DNA from: Enterovirga sp.
GTDB taxonomy: Bacteria > Pseudomonadota > Alphaproteobacteria > Rhizobiales > Beijerinckiaceae
Direction of reading: 5' to 3'
DNA length: 8,522 bases
Assembly: GCA_028290385.1 (NCBI GenBank)
Contig: JAQGJZ010000265.1
Coordinates: 1-8,522, forward strand
How positions within the stretch are numbered: the stretch's first letter is position 1; each line of letters starts with the position of its first letter. Under the pieces are notes generated by a model. It was not told the origin of the DNA and searched no databases. It worked only from the letters and a program-made list of their open reading frames with translations. A program made the position numbers and the translations under genes. This document shows, piece by piece, positions 1-7,096 of the stretch.

Positions 1-3000
1 CCGCCGCCGCGTCGGGCTCGTCGGAGGCGCGCACATAGGTGCCGATCCCGCCGAAGAACAGGAGCCCCACGGGCGCCCGCAGGATCGCGCTCATGATCTC
101 GGCGGGCGTCGCCTCCGCCTTGTCGAAGCCGAGCGCGGCGCGCGCCTCGGGCGACAGCGCGATCGATTTCGACGCGCGCGAGAACACGCCGCCGCCGGCC
201 GAGATGAGGGAGCGGTCGTAATCCGCCCAGCTCGAGCGGGGCAGGTCGAACAGGCGCTTGCGCTCCGCCCAGGCGCGCTCGGCGTCCGGATCCGGGTCGA
301 TAAAGATGTCGCGGTGGTCGAAGGCGGCGACGAGCTTGACCGTGCGCGACAGCAGCATGCCGTTGCCGAACACGTCACCCGACATGTCGCCGACCCCGAC
401 GGCCGTCACGGGCGCGGCCCCGATGTCGATGTCGATCTCGCGGAAGTGGCGCTTCACGGCCTCCCACGCGCCGCGCGCCGTGATGCCCATGGCCTTGTGG
501 TCGTAGCCGACGGAGCCGCCGGACGCGAAGGCGTCCCCCAGCCAGTGCCCCTTTTCCAGCGAGATCGCGTTGGCCGTGTCCGAGAAGGTGGCCGTGCCCT
601 TGTCGGCCGCGACCACGAGATAGGGATCGTCGCCGTCATGCCGCACCACCTCCGGCGGCGGCACGACGCGGTTGCCGTCCAGGTTGTCCGTGAGGTCGAG
701 CAGCGTGCGGATGAAGATGCGGTAGGCTTCCGTCCCCTCCTGCATCCAGGCCGCCCGGTCCGTCGGGGCGGGGAGCAGCTTCGGAAAGAACCCGCCCTTG
801 GCGCCGACGGGCACGATGACGGCGTTCTTCACCTGCTGCGCCTTCACGAGGCCGAGGATCTCCGTACGGAAATCCTGCGGCCGGTCGGTCCAGCGGATGC
901 CGCCGCGGGCGACCTTGCCGAAGCGCAGGTGCAAAGCCTCCAGCCGCGGCGAGTTCATGAAGATCTCGTAGAGCGGCTGCGGCTTCGGCAGGCTCTCGAC
1001 CTTGGCGCCTTCGAACTTGAACGCAATCGTTTCCAGCGGCAGGCCGTTGTCGCCGATGCGGAAGAAGTTGGTGCGGATGCAGGCCTGGATGAGGTTCAGG
1101 AAGCGACGCAGGATGCGGTCCTCGTCGAGGCTGGACACGTCCTCCAGCAGCCCCTGGAGTTCGGCCAGCACGTCCGCTTCCGCGGCCCGGCCCTCCTTCG
1201 GGTGCGGGTCGAAGCGGGCATAGAACAGCGCGACGAGCTTGCGGGCGACCTCGGGGTGCCGGGCGAGCACGCCGGCCAGGTATTCCTGCCCATACGGGAT
1301 GACGATCTGCCGGAGATAGCGGCCGAGCCCGCGCAGCAGCGCGGCCTCGCGCCAGCCGAGCCCCGCCTCGAGCACCAGCTTGTTGAACCCGTCCGATTCG
1401 GTGACGCCGCGGAACACGGCCAGCAGCGCCGCTTCGATCCGGCTGCCGATCTCCGCGATGTCGATGGGGGCGCCGGTGGCGCGCTCCAGCGCCATGTCGT
1501 GCAGCCACACGCGGGGGGAATCGCCCGTGTCGGCCGGCACGATCCGGTAGGTGCGCTCGTTCACGACGCGGAAGCCGAGCCGCTCCAGCAGCGGCACCCG
1601 GTCCGAAAGCGGCAGGCTCTCGCCGCGCGAGAACAGCTTCAGGTTCACCCGCTCGGCGGGGTCGCCGTCGCGGCGGTAGAGATCGACGGTGCGCGGCCTC
1701 GCCTCCGTGAGCCGGTCGATGGCGTCGATGTCGCCGAGCGCGTGCGCGGCATCGAACGCGTCCCGATAGGCCGGGCCAAAAGCCTCGGCATAGCGGCCGA
1801 AGAGCTCGCGTGCCCGTTGTTCCGGCACGGCGGCCTCCAGCGCCTGAGCCAGCTTGTCGGCCCAGGTGCGCACGATGTCCGTGATGGCGCGCTCGACCTC
1901 CTCGCGCGAGACCTGCGGCAGCGTCTCGGTGTCGTGCCCGATGATGAAGTGGGTGCGCGCGAGCGGCCCCTCCGGATAGGCCGGATAGGCGGCCGAGACG
2001 CGGCCCTCGAAGGTTTTGGCCAGGTACTCGCCGACGCGCCGGCGCACATCCGAATCGTAGCGGTCCTTGGGGACGTAGACGATCACGGACACGAAGCGGC
2101 CGAAGCGGTCGGGCCGCACCAGCGCCCGGATGCGCGGGTGCTCGGCCAGCCGGAGCACGTCCAGCGCGAAGCCGAACAGGGTGTCCTCGTCGATCTGGAA
2201 CAGCTCGTCGCGCGGAAAAACCTCCAGCACCTGGGTGAGCGAGCGCCCGTCGAAGCTCGTCGGATCGAACCCGGCGCGGTCGAGAATGCCGGCCGCCTTG
2301 CGCCTGAGATAGGGAACGCTCGCGATCGAGCTCGTATAGGCGGTCGCCGTGAACAGGCCGACCAGCGCGAACTCGCCCCAGAGGCGCCCGGACGGGCCGA
2401 ACAGCTTGACCCCGATGTAATCGAGATAGGCGCGCCGGTGGACGCGCGACTTGGCGCTCGCCTTGGTGATGAAGAGCAGCCGCGGGCGCTCGAAGAAGGC
2501 CTGCAGCTCGGGCGTGACCGCGACGAGCTCGCCCCGGCGCTTGAGCACGTTGAGGCTGGGGTCGCGCAGAAGGCCGAGGCCCGACCCTTCGAGCGCCTCC
2601 GCGGTGAGCTCGCCGCCGATGCGGTGCGCGCGCGCGCCGAGCAGGATGAAATTGTCAGCCGCGAGCCAGTCGAGAAAGGCGGCCGCTTCCTCGGTCTCGC
2701 CCGAATCGGGGCCGGGCGGGTTCTGGCGGTACTCCGCGGCGAGCGCCGCGAGCTGGTCCCGCATCAGCTCCCCGTCCGAGACGGCGGCCCTGACGTCGGC
2801 ATAGACCTGCGTGAGGGCGGCGAGGAGCGCGTCGCGCCCGCTGTCGTCCAGCCGGTCGAGATGGATGTGGATCAGGCTTTCGCGCGAAGCCCCCGGGGGC
2901 TGCGTCCCGGCATCGCCGAGCAGCCGCGTGAGCTCGCCGTCCGAGCCGCGCTCCACGGCCAGGATGGGGTGCGCGACGAGCTTCGGCTCAAAACCCCGCT

Positions 3001-3319
3001 CGACCAGCTCGGCGAGCGTCGAATCGAGCAGGAACGGCATGTCGTCGTTGACCGCCTCGAGGACCGTGATCTGCCGCTCGGTGCCGTCCTGCCTGATCGT
3101 CCGGTGCGTGATGTGGACCGAGGACGTGCCGCGCACCCGCGGGGCCGCCAGGTGGGTGCGGGCCTGCCCGGCGAGCCCGGCCAGGGTCTCGGGCGTATAG
3201 GGCGCGCGGTCGTCGGCCGGAACGCGCCGGAACAGCAACTCGGCGAAACCGGGGTCCTCGGCCGCCCCATGCAGGGCAGCCTCGTGCCGCGGATCCTCGA
3301 CCGTCAGATCCGCGCTCAT
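1..3319 (-). CDS. gdhZ: NAD-specific glutamate dehydrogenase, large (~1600 aa class), 3' end outside window
   Basis: This enzyme catalyses oxidative deamination of glutamate to 2-oxoglutarate and ammonium with NAD+, in the cytoplasm. The frame opens at ATG 3319-3317 and stays open to the left edge wherever I translated it, giving 1106 codons. The family is usually about 1600 aa, so roughly two thirds is present. A good Shine-Dalgarno (GGAGG) lies 5 nt upstream. Family hallmarks are seen: EAVNDDMPFLLDSTLAEL (about residues 88-105), RGGIRWTDR (about 800-810), VPVGAKGGFFPK (ending at 847, with the conserved lysine region), ADKGTATFSDTAN (905-917), VGDMSGDVFGNG (about 976-987) and FFGGIGTYV (1088-1096). 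The N-terminal third belongs to the ACT-like regulatory part of the family. The NAD-binding Rossmann region should lie beyond the window. The gene follows the DUF882 gene by about 31 nt and is probably in the same operon. The Caulobacter/Brucella name gdhZ is used; elsewhere it is called gdhB or gdh2. Confidence 0.96.
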   Translation of the reverse strand, partial: MSADLTVEDPRHEAALHGAAEDPGFAELLFRRVPADDRAPYTPETLAGLAGQARTHLAAPRVRGTSSVHITHRTIRQDGTERQITVLEAVNDDMPFLLDSTLAELVERGFEPKLVAHPILAVERGSDGELTRLLGDAGTQPPGASRESLIHIHLDRLDDSGRDALLAALTQVYADVRAAVSDGELMRDQLAALAAEYRQNPPGPDSGETEEAAAFLDWLAADNFILLGARAHRIGGELTAEALEGSGLGLLRDPSLNVLKRRGELVAVTPELQAFFERPRLLFITKASAKSRVHRRAYLDYIGVKLFGPSGRLWGEFALVGLFTATAYTSSIASVPYLRRKAAGILDRAGFDPTSFDGRSLTQVLEVFPRDELFQIDEDTLFGFALDVLRLAEHPRIRALVRPDRFGRFVSVIVYVPKDRYDSDVRRRVGEYLAKTFEGRVSAAYPAYPEGPLARTHFIIGHDTETLPQVSREEVERAITDIVRTWADKLAQALEAAVPEQRARELFGRYAEAFGPAYRDAFDAAHALGDIDAIDRLTEARPRTVDLYRRDGDPAERVNLKLFSRGESLPLSDRVPLLERLGFRVVNERTYRIVPADTGDSPRVWLHDMALERATGAPIDIAEIGSRIEAALLAVFRGVTESDGFNKLVLEAGLGWREAALLRGLGRYLRQIVIPYGQEYLAGVLARHPEVARKLVALFYARFDPHPKEGRAAEADVLAELQGLLEDVSSLDEDRILRRFLNLIQACIRTNFFRIGDNGLPLETIAFKFEGAKVESLPKPQPLYEIFMNSPRLEALHLRFGKVARGGIRWTDRPQDFRTEILGLVKAQQVKNAVIVPVGAKGGFFPKLLPAPTDRAAWMQEGTEAYRIFIRTLLDLTDNLDGNRVVPPPEVVRHDGDDPYLVVAADKGTATFSDTANAISLEKGHWLGDAFASGGSVGYDHKAMGITARGAWEAVKRHFREIDIDIGAAPVTAVGVGDMSGDVFGNGMLLSRTVKLVAAFDHRDIFIDPDPDAERAWAERKRLFDLPRSSWADYDRSLISAGGGVFSRASKSIALSPEARAALGFDKAEATPAEIMSAILRAPVGLLFFGGIGTYVRASDEPDAAA

Positions 3320-3324
3320 GCCGG

Positions 3325-3329
3325 CCTCC
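3325..3329 (-). promoter_or_regulatory. Ribosome binding site of the NAD-glutamate dehydrogenase gene
   Basis: On the minus strand this reads GGAGG, 5 nt before the ATG at 3319. It sits in the short gap after the DUF882 stop codon. It fixes the start of the dehydrogenase, whose first residues read MSADLTVEDPRHEAAL. Confidence 0.8.
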
Positions 3330-3350
3330 GCTCCCCGTTCGCCAGGACCT

Positions 3351-4736
3351 TTATCGGATCGTCGCCCGCGGGGCCACGGCGGAACCCCGGAAGCGGCCGA
3401 CGCCCATGTCGTCGAGGCCCGCGGAGGTGAATTGCGTGCGACCCTGCGGCGCCCCCGTGGTGGCGGCGTCGAACAGCGCCTTCAGGGCGGAGCGGTCGTC
3501 GCCTGCAGCGAGCTTCGGGGCGGCCGGGGCGGCGGTGCTGCGCATCTGCCCGTTGAGCTCGTTCGCGATCGCCGGGGCGGCGCCCGCCACGCTGATCCCG
3601 GGGCGGACCGGCGGCAGCGGCATGGCGACGAGCAGCGGCGCAAGGTCCTCCGGGCGGCGGGGCGGCGTTGGCGACAGGCTCGCCAGCACCACCGGCTCGG
3701 CAACCGGCCGGGCATCCGCCGGGGCGACCGGCGGCATCGGGGGCGGGGACACGGGGAACGCGGGCTGCTGCAGCCGCGGCTCCATCCGGGCCTGGACCGG
3801 CTCCGGCGGGGCTTCCTGCACCTGCGGCGCGGGCTCCACGGCGGCTGGCCGGCTGAAGAAGGACCAGGTGCCGGAATCGTCCCGGTCGGCGCTTGTCCGC
3901 GGCTCGGCGGCCGCGACCCGCGTCTGCCGGGCCTGGGGCGCCGCCCGCCCACGCGACGCGGAGGACCCGTAGAAGTCGCTGTCCTCGTCGTCGAAGGAGC
4001 CGAACAGGGTCGCCCACAGGCTCTTGCGTTCGCCGCCGGACCCGGCCTCGGCGTATTGCAGGCCGGCCACGGCACCGCCGCGCGCCAGGATCTCGGCCTT
4101 GGCGATCTCGTAGCCCGCCAGGGGCCGGCCCTCGCGCGGCAGGTGCACGGTGCGGCCGTCCGGGAACAGGCGCGCGAGCTGGTCCGTGGTCATCCGCGGC
4201 CAGGACCGCACGCTGCCGGCGTCCAGATGGACGAACGGGTTGTAGGCGTTCGGATAAAACCCGACGCCGCCGTTCTGCAGCCGCATCCCGATCTCGCGCA
4301 CGCGGCCCATCGGCACGTCGGGCAGGTAGAAATCCATCGCCTTGCCGGCCATGTGCTGGGAATGCTCGGCCACGGCCCGCGAGCGCCGGCGCAGCATCGC
4401 GTTGGTCTTGGGGGAGCGATACGCCGAGACGACGCGGATCGGCTCGCGCGAGCCGACCTCGCGATACACCTCCCAGACAATGTCGAAGAGCTTTGGCTCC
4501 ATGCGGGTCGGCTCGTCGAGCCGCCAGTCCCGAAGCAGCCAGTTCAGCTGGTTCAGCGCGGCCTGGTCGTAATAGCCGTTCCGCTTGAACGTGATCGTCG
4601 CGCTTTCCTTGGTGTGCTCGTGCTGGATCGTGATCGAGCGTGTGTCGCCGTTCGCGGCCGCATCCTGCGTGCCGCGGATGCCGCACAGGGTCGCGACCGC
4701 GCAGACCGCAAGCCCGATCATCCGGCTCGGCCGCAC
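3351..4736 (-). CDS. DUF882 (YcbK-like, peptidase M15_2) exported protein with Pro-rich C-terminal half
   Basis: This is a predicted envelope protein of the DUF882/YcbK family, which is related to M15 zinc D-Ala-D-Ala carboxypeptidases. The activity is inferred from the family. From GTG 4736 the product is 461 aa. Residues 1-30 look like a Sec signal peptide: basic RPSR, then hydrophobic MIGLAVCAVATLCG. The DUF882 domain spans about 30-200 and includes VVSAYRSPKTNAML, then HSQHMAGKAMDFYLPD with putative metal ligands H128 and D135, and FVHLDAG with H170. Residues about 265-405 are Pro/Ala-rich, and a more ordered tail (ALKALFDAATTG) follows. The start is uncertain. GTG 4775 has AGG-type Shine-Dalgarno spacing, and the frame runs back to TTG 4781. 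However, codons between 4775 and 4736 have poorer G/C third positions than the rest of the gene, and the signal-peptide layout favours 4736. The gene is first in a likely operon with the downstream glutamate dehydrogenase. Confidence 0.9.
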   Translation of the reverse strand: MRPSRMIGLAVCAVATLCGIRGTQDAAANGDTRSITIQHEHTKESATITFKRNGYYDQAALNQLNWLLRDWRLDEPTRMEPKLFDIVWEVYREVGSREPIRVVSAYRSPKTNAMLRRRSRAVAEHSQHMAGKAMDFYLPDVPMGRVREIGMRLQNGGVGFYPNAYNPFVHLDAGSVRSWPRMTTDQLARLFPDGRTVHLPREGRPLAGYEIAKAEILARGGAVAGLQYAEAGSGGERKSLWATLFGSFDDEDSDFYGSSASRGRAAPQARQTRVAAAEPRTSADRDDSGTWSFFSRPAAVEPAPQVQEAPPEPVQARMEPRLQQPAFPVSPPPMPPVAPADARPVAEPVVLASLSPTPPRRPEDLAPLLVAMPLPPVRPGISVAGAAPAIANELNGQMRSTAAPAAPKLAAGDDRSALKALFDAATTGAPQGRTQFTSAGLDDMGVGRFRGSAVAPRATIR

Positions 4737-4843
4737 CCACGCCGCTTCCCCGCGACCTGCCTCTCGTTCCGCCACGCGCAACCTGCCCCTGCCTAGGCGC
4801 CTGTGCGCCCGCCCTCGAAGGTGAACGGAAGGTTTCCGAGAAG

Positions 4844-4860
4844 GGTTACCCCGCCGTTAA
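4844..4860 (-). promoter_or_regulatory. CtrA-like site upstream of DUF882/gdh
   Basis: The minus strand reads TTAA, then 7 nt (CGGCGGG), then GTAAC. The known CtrA consensus in alphaproteobacteria is TTAA-N7-TTAAC, so one base of nine differs. It lies about 110 nt upstream of the preferred DUF882 start and points toward it. No convincing -35/-10 pair was seen nearby on this strand. Chance occurrence is possible, though AT-rich motifs are rare in this GC background. Confidence 0.3.
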
Positions 4861-4921
4861 GCATTGTTCTTTTTGCCGACGACCGTGTGCCGCAGCCCGG
4901 TGGTTCGCGGCGGAAGATGCC

Positions 4922-4934
4922 CCGAGTGACTCGG
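4922..4934. promoter_or_regulatory. 13-bp odd-centred palindrome (operator-like) containing a GANTC site
   Basis: The sequence CCGAGT-G-ACTCGG is a perfect dyad with a single central base. It is located between the divergent DUF882 and dksA genes. It contains GACTC (4928-4932), the recognition pattern of the alphaproteobacterial CcrM methyltransferase. The right arm also takes part in a longer imperfect inverted repeat (4926-4955). No specific regulator can be named. Confidence 0.35.
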
Positions 4935-4983
4935 CCGGAGCAAGGGGCCGGTCACAGCCGCCGGCTGCCGGGGGCTCCGCCCC
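4926..4983. repeat. Cluster of three small inverted repeats in the divergent intergenic region
   Basis: Three potential hairpins follow each other. The first spans 4926-4955 (GTGAC..GGCC paired with GGCC..GTCAC, loop of 9). The second spans 4955-4967 (CAGCC-GCC-GGCTG). The third spans 4971-4983 (GGGGC-TCC-GCCCC). None has a U-tract on either strand, so they are not typical intrinsic terminators. They may be operator elements or RNA structure, or simply a consequence of GC-rich sequence. Confidence 0.4.
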
Positions 4984-5110
4984 GCTGGACGGAGGCGCTT
5001 GGCCGCGTGAGGGAACACCCCCGGCGCGGCGTCAAAACGGCACGGCAGCCGGCCGCGCCGCGCCCGATTGGCTGCCGATTGCGCCGGTTGCCGAAAGTTG
5101 CAGCCCCCAT

Positions 5111-5125
5111 GCCACCTTCGGTGGC
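5111..5125. repeat. Perfect 6-bp hairpin upstream of the dksA promoter
   Basis: GCCACC-TTC-GGTGGC forms a perfect stem with a 3-nt loop, about 20 bp upstream of the -35 element of the proposed dksA promoter. It lies outside the predicted transcript, so an operator role is more likely than an RNA role. The function is unknown. Confidence 0.35.
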
Positions 5126-5145
5126 CCTCAGGGGCGGCGGGGCCG

Positions 5146-5174
5146 TTGTCGAATTTTCACGGTTAGCATATATC
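5146..5174 (+). promoter_or_regulatory. Sigma70-type promoter for dksA
   Basis: The -35 element TTGTCG (5146-5151) and the -10 element TATATC (5169-5174) are separated by exactly 17 bp, inside the only AT-rich patch of this intergenic region (AATTTTCAC, TTAGCATATAT). A start of transcription near 5181 would give a leader of about 40 nt before the dksA ATG. This is the best promoter-like sequence in the window. Confidence 0.65.
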
Positions 5175-5219
5175 GCCGCACACAAACCGCCTCGAAGCGG
5201 CTTCAACTCAGAGGGGCTG

Positions 5220-5639
5220 ATGGTGAAGTCGATTGAGCTGCAGGGTTATCGTCCCGAAGAGACGGAGCCCTTCATGAACGAGCGGCAGCGCGAGTATTTC
5301 CGCCGCAAGCTCTCCCAGTGGAAGCTGGACATTCTGCGCGAGTCGCAGGAGACACTGTCTGCTCTGCAGACCGAGAATCCCAACCATCCGGACCTCGCGG
5401 ACCGGGCCTCATCCGAAACCGACCGGGCCATCGAACTCCGGGCGCGCGATCGTCAGCGCAAGCTCATCGCCAAAATCGACGCGGCGATCTCGCGCATCCA
5501 GGACGGGACCTACGGTTACTGCGAGGAGACCGGCGAGCCGATCGCGCTGAAGCGCCTCGAGGCGCGCCCGATCGCCACCCTGTCCATCGAGGCCCAGGAG
5601 CGGCACGAGCGCAACGAGCGCGTGCACCGCGACGACTGA
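5220..5639 (+). CDS. dksA: RNA polymerase-binding transcription factor DksA (zinc-finger-less alphaproteobacterial type)
   Basis: DksA binds the RNA polymerase secondary channel and, with (p)ppGpp, adjusts transcription of rRNA and amino-acid genes. The product is 139 aa (E. coli DksA is 151). The coiled-coil region covers about residues 20-95, with the tip motif HPDLADRASSETD; D58 and D61 match the two essential tip aspartates (D71/D74 in E. coli). The C-terminal segment GTYGYCEETGEPI...RLEARPIATLSIEAQERHE aligns with the DksA zinc finger. Of the four usual cysteines only C101 remains; the others are T104, S122 and A125, so tetracysteine zinc binding is impossible. This resembles the zinc-independent DksA forms known from some alphaproteobacteria and from Pseudomonas DksA2. 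The ATG at 5220 has GAGGGG just upstream; the GTG at 5223 is an alternative. It is monocistronic by appearance, with its own promoter. Confidence 0.96.
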   Translation: MVKSIELQGYRPEETEPFMNERQREYFRRKLSQWKLDILRESQETLSALQTENPNHPDLADRASSETDRAIELRARDRQRKLIAKIDAAISRIQDGTYGYCEETGEPIALKRLEARPIATLSIEAQERHERNERVHRDD

Positions 5640-5652
5640 TCGGCCCATGCGC

Positions 5653-5666
5653 CGGGCGAACGCCCG
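5653..5666 (+). terminator. Possible weak hairpin after dksA
   Basis: CGGGC-GAAC-GCCCG forms a 5-bp all-GC stem with a tetraloop, 13 nt after the dksA stop codon. There is no U-tract, so an intrinsic terminator is only a tentative reading. Confidence 0.25.
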
Positions 5667-5780
5667 CGCCCCAGCCCTCCCGTCAGGCAGTTCCCTCCGC
5701 GGCGCCGGGACGGAGTAGCGCCTCGGCCGCTTGCCCCCTTGCGCGCTCCCCGCGATGCTGGCCGAAACGAGGGAGCGACC

Positions 5781-7010
5781 GTGGCAGAGCATTTCGACGC
5801 GCGCGAAACCGAGAGCCCGGAGGCGCGCGAGGCGGATCTTTTCCGCCGCCTGCCGCAGGTCCTGGCGGCGGCCGTCGCGGCACCCGCCTATGCCGAACGC
5901 CTCGCCGGGATCGATCTGGCGGCCGTGACGGACAGGGCCGCGCTGGCGCGGCTCCCGGTGCTGCGCAAATCCGAGCTGCCGGCTTTGCACAAGGCGCGGC
6001 CGCCCTTCGGCGGCTTTGTTCCGGGCCCGGCTTCGGGGTTCGCCCGGCTCTACACCTCGCCCGGCCCGATCTTCGAGCCCGAGCCGGAGGGGAGCGACGT
6101 CTGGCACACGGCGCGCGCGCTGTTCGCGGCCGGCTTCCGACCCGGCGACATCGTTCTGAACACCTTCAGCTACCACCTCGTCCCGGCCGGCATGATCATG
6201 GATTCGGCCGCGCGGGCCGTGGGCTGCGCGGTCATTCCGGCCGGGCCGGGCAACACCGAGGCGCAGCTCGAGCTGATCGCCGCCTACGGGCCGAGCGCCT
6301 TTTGCGGCACGCCCGACTTCCTGAAAATTCTGCTCGATGCGGGCGAGAAGGCCGGGATCGCACCCTCCTTCCGGAAGGCGCTGGTGTCCGGCGCCGCCTT
6401 CCCCAAGACGCTGCAGGACGAGATCGCCGGGCGCGGGATCGAGGCCTTCCAGGCCTATGCGACGGCGGATCTCGGCACGATCGCGTATGAGACCGAGGCG
6501 CGCTCCGGCCTGGTGCTGAACGAGAGCCTGATCGTCGAGCTGGTGCGGCCGGGCACGGGCGAGCCGGTGCCGGAGGGCGATGTCGGCGAGATCGTGGTCA
6601 CGACGCTGGATCCGCGCCACCCCTGGATTCGGCTTGCGGTCGGTGACCTCACGGCCTTTCTGCCGGGCCAGAGCCCGTGCGGCCGCACCAACCGGCGCAT
6701 CAAGGGCTGGATGGGCCGGGCCGACCAGACCGCGAAGGTCAAAGGCATGTTCGTCCGGCCCGAGCAGATCGCCGAAGTGGCGCGGCGCCATCCCGAACTC
6801 GGCCGCCTGCGCCTGGTCGTCAGCCGGCAGGGCGAGGCGGACGCCATGGTGCTGCGCGCCGAAGCGCATTCGCCCGGCCCGGGGCTGGGGGAGGCGGTCG
6901 CGGCCAGCCTGCAGGCGCTCACCAAGCTGCGCGGCAGCGTGGAGCTCGTCGCGCCCGGGGCGCTGCCGAACGACGGCAAGGTGATCGCGGACGAGCGACC
7001 GATCGGCTGA
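5781..7010 (+). CDS. PaaK-like adenylate-forming enzyme (phenylacetate-CoA ligase family)
   Basis: This is a predicted acyl-CoA ligase or related acyl-adenylating enzyme (COG1541-like); the substrate is unknown. It starts at GTG 5781, 5 nt after a strong GAGGGAG ribosome binding site, and gives 409 aa, close to the PaaK family length (about 430). Recognisable elements are YATADLGTIAYE (226-237, the aromatic/acidic motif that follows the acyl pocket), RLAVGDLTAF (284-293, with the ribose-binding aspartate D289), GRADQTAKVKGMFV (312-325, hinge and start of the C-terminal domain) and LPNDGKVIADER (395-406), whose K400 matches the adenylation lysine. The usual Ser/Thr/Gly-rich P-loop (SSGTTG type) is replaced by LYTSPGPIFEPE (90-101). 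Loss of this loop is odd for an active ligase, but may be typical of this subfamily. The VOC gene follows after 86 nt in the same direction, so an operon is possible. No promoter was seen in the 141 nt after dksA. Confidence 0.88.
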   Translation: MAEHFDARETESPEAREADLFRRLPQVLAAAVAAPAYAERLAGIDLAAVTDRAALARLPVLRKSELPALHKARPPFGGFVPGPASGFARLYTSPGPIFEPEPEGSDVWHTARALFAAGFRPGDIVLNTFSYHLVPAGMIMDSAARAVGCAVIPAGPGNTEAQLELIAAYGPSAFCGTPDFLKILLDAGEKAGIAPSFRKALVSGAAFPKTLQDEIAGRGIEAFQAYATADLGTIAYETEARSGLVLNESLIVELVRPGTGEPVPEGDVGEIVVTTLDPRHPWIRLAVGDLTAFLPGQSPCGRTNRRIKGWMGRADQTAKVKGMFVRPEQIAEVARRHPELGRLRLVVSRQGEADAMVLRAEAHSPGPGLGEAVAASLQALTKLRGSVELVAPGALPNDGKVIADERPIG

Positions 7011-7060
7011 GCCTGCAAGCGAAACCTTGCGCAAACGCAGCTTGCCGGCAGGGCCTTGCT

Positions 7061-7082
7061 GGGGTGACTTCGGGCTCACCCC
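7061..7082 (+). repeat. Intercistronic hairpin next to the VOC gene ribosome binding site
   Basis: GGGGTGA and TCACCCC form a perfect 7-bp stem with an 8-nt loop (CTTCGGGC). The stem ends 2 nt before the GAGGAGG Shine-Dalgarno (7085-7091) of the VOC gene. No U-run follows. It may protect the 3' end of the ligase mRNA, attenuate read-through, or affect translation initiation of the VOC gene. A smaller stem (GCAAG/CTTGC, 7015-7030) lies just after the ligase stop codon. Confidence 0.45.
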
Positions 7083-7096
7083 CCGAGGAGGACAGG

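Noticed and set aside
314..3430. A 1038-codon open frame on the plus strand
   Set aside because: It is antisense to the NAD-glutamate dehydrogenase, whose family motifs are all in the minus-strand frame. Its translation is Arg/Ala/Glu-rich with no recognisable domain. GC-rich genes often leave such open antisense frames.
3318..4796. Long open frames on both strands overlapping the DUF882 gene
   Set aside because: They are low-complexity Arg/Gly/Ala/Pro translations. Only the frame ending at 3351 gives the DUF882 motifs and a signal peptide.
4803..5219. In-frame extension of dksA upstream by about 139 codons
   Set aside because: It is an open frame only. The family N-terminus, the ribosome binding site and the promoter at 5146-5174 all place the start at 5220.
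4737..5219. A small protein gene in the divergent intergenic region
   Set aside because: Several short frames exist, but none has a ribosome binding site with typical codon use or a recognisable product.
5409..7079. A 556-codon minus-strand open frame opposite dksA and the ligase
   Set aside because: It covers parts of two well-supported plus-strand genes and has no recognisable motif.
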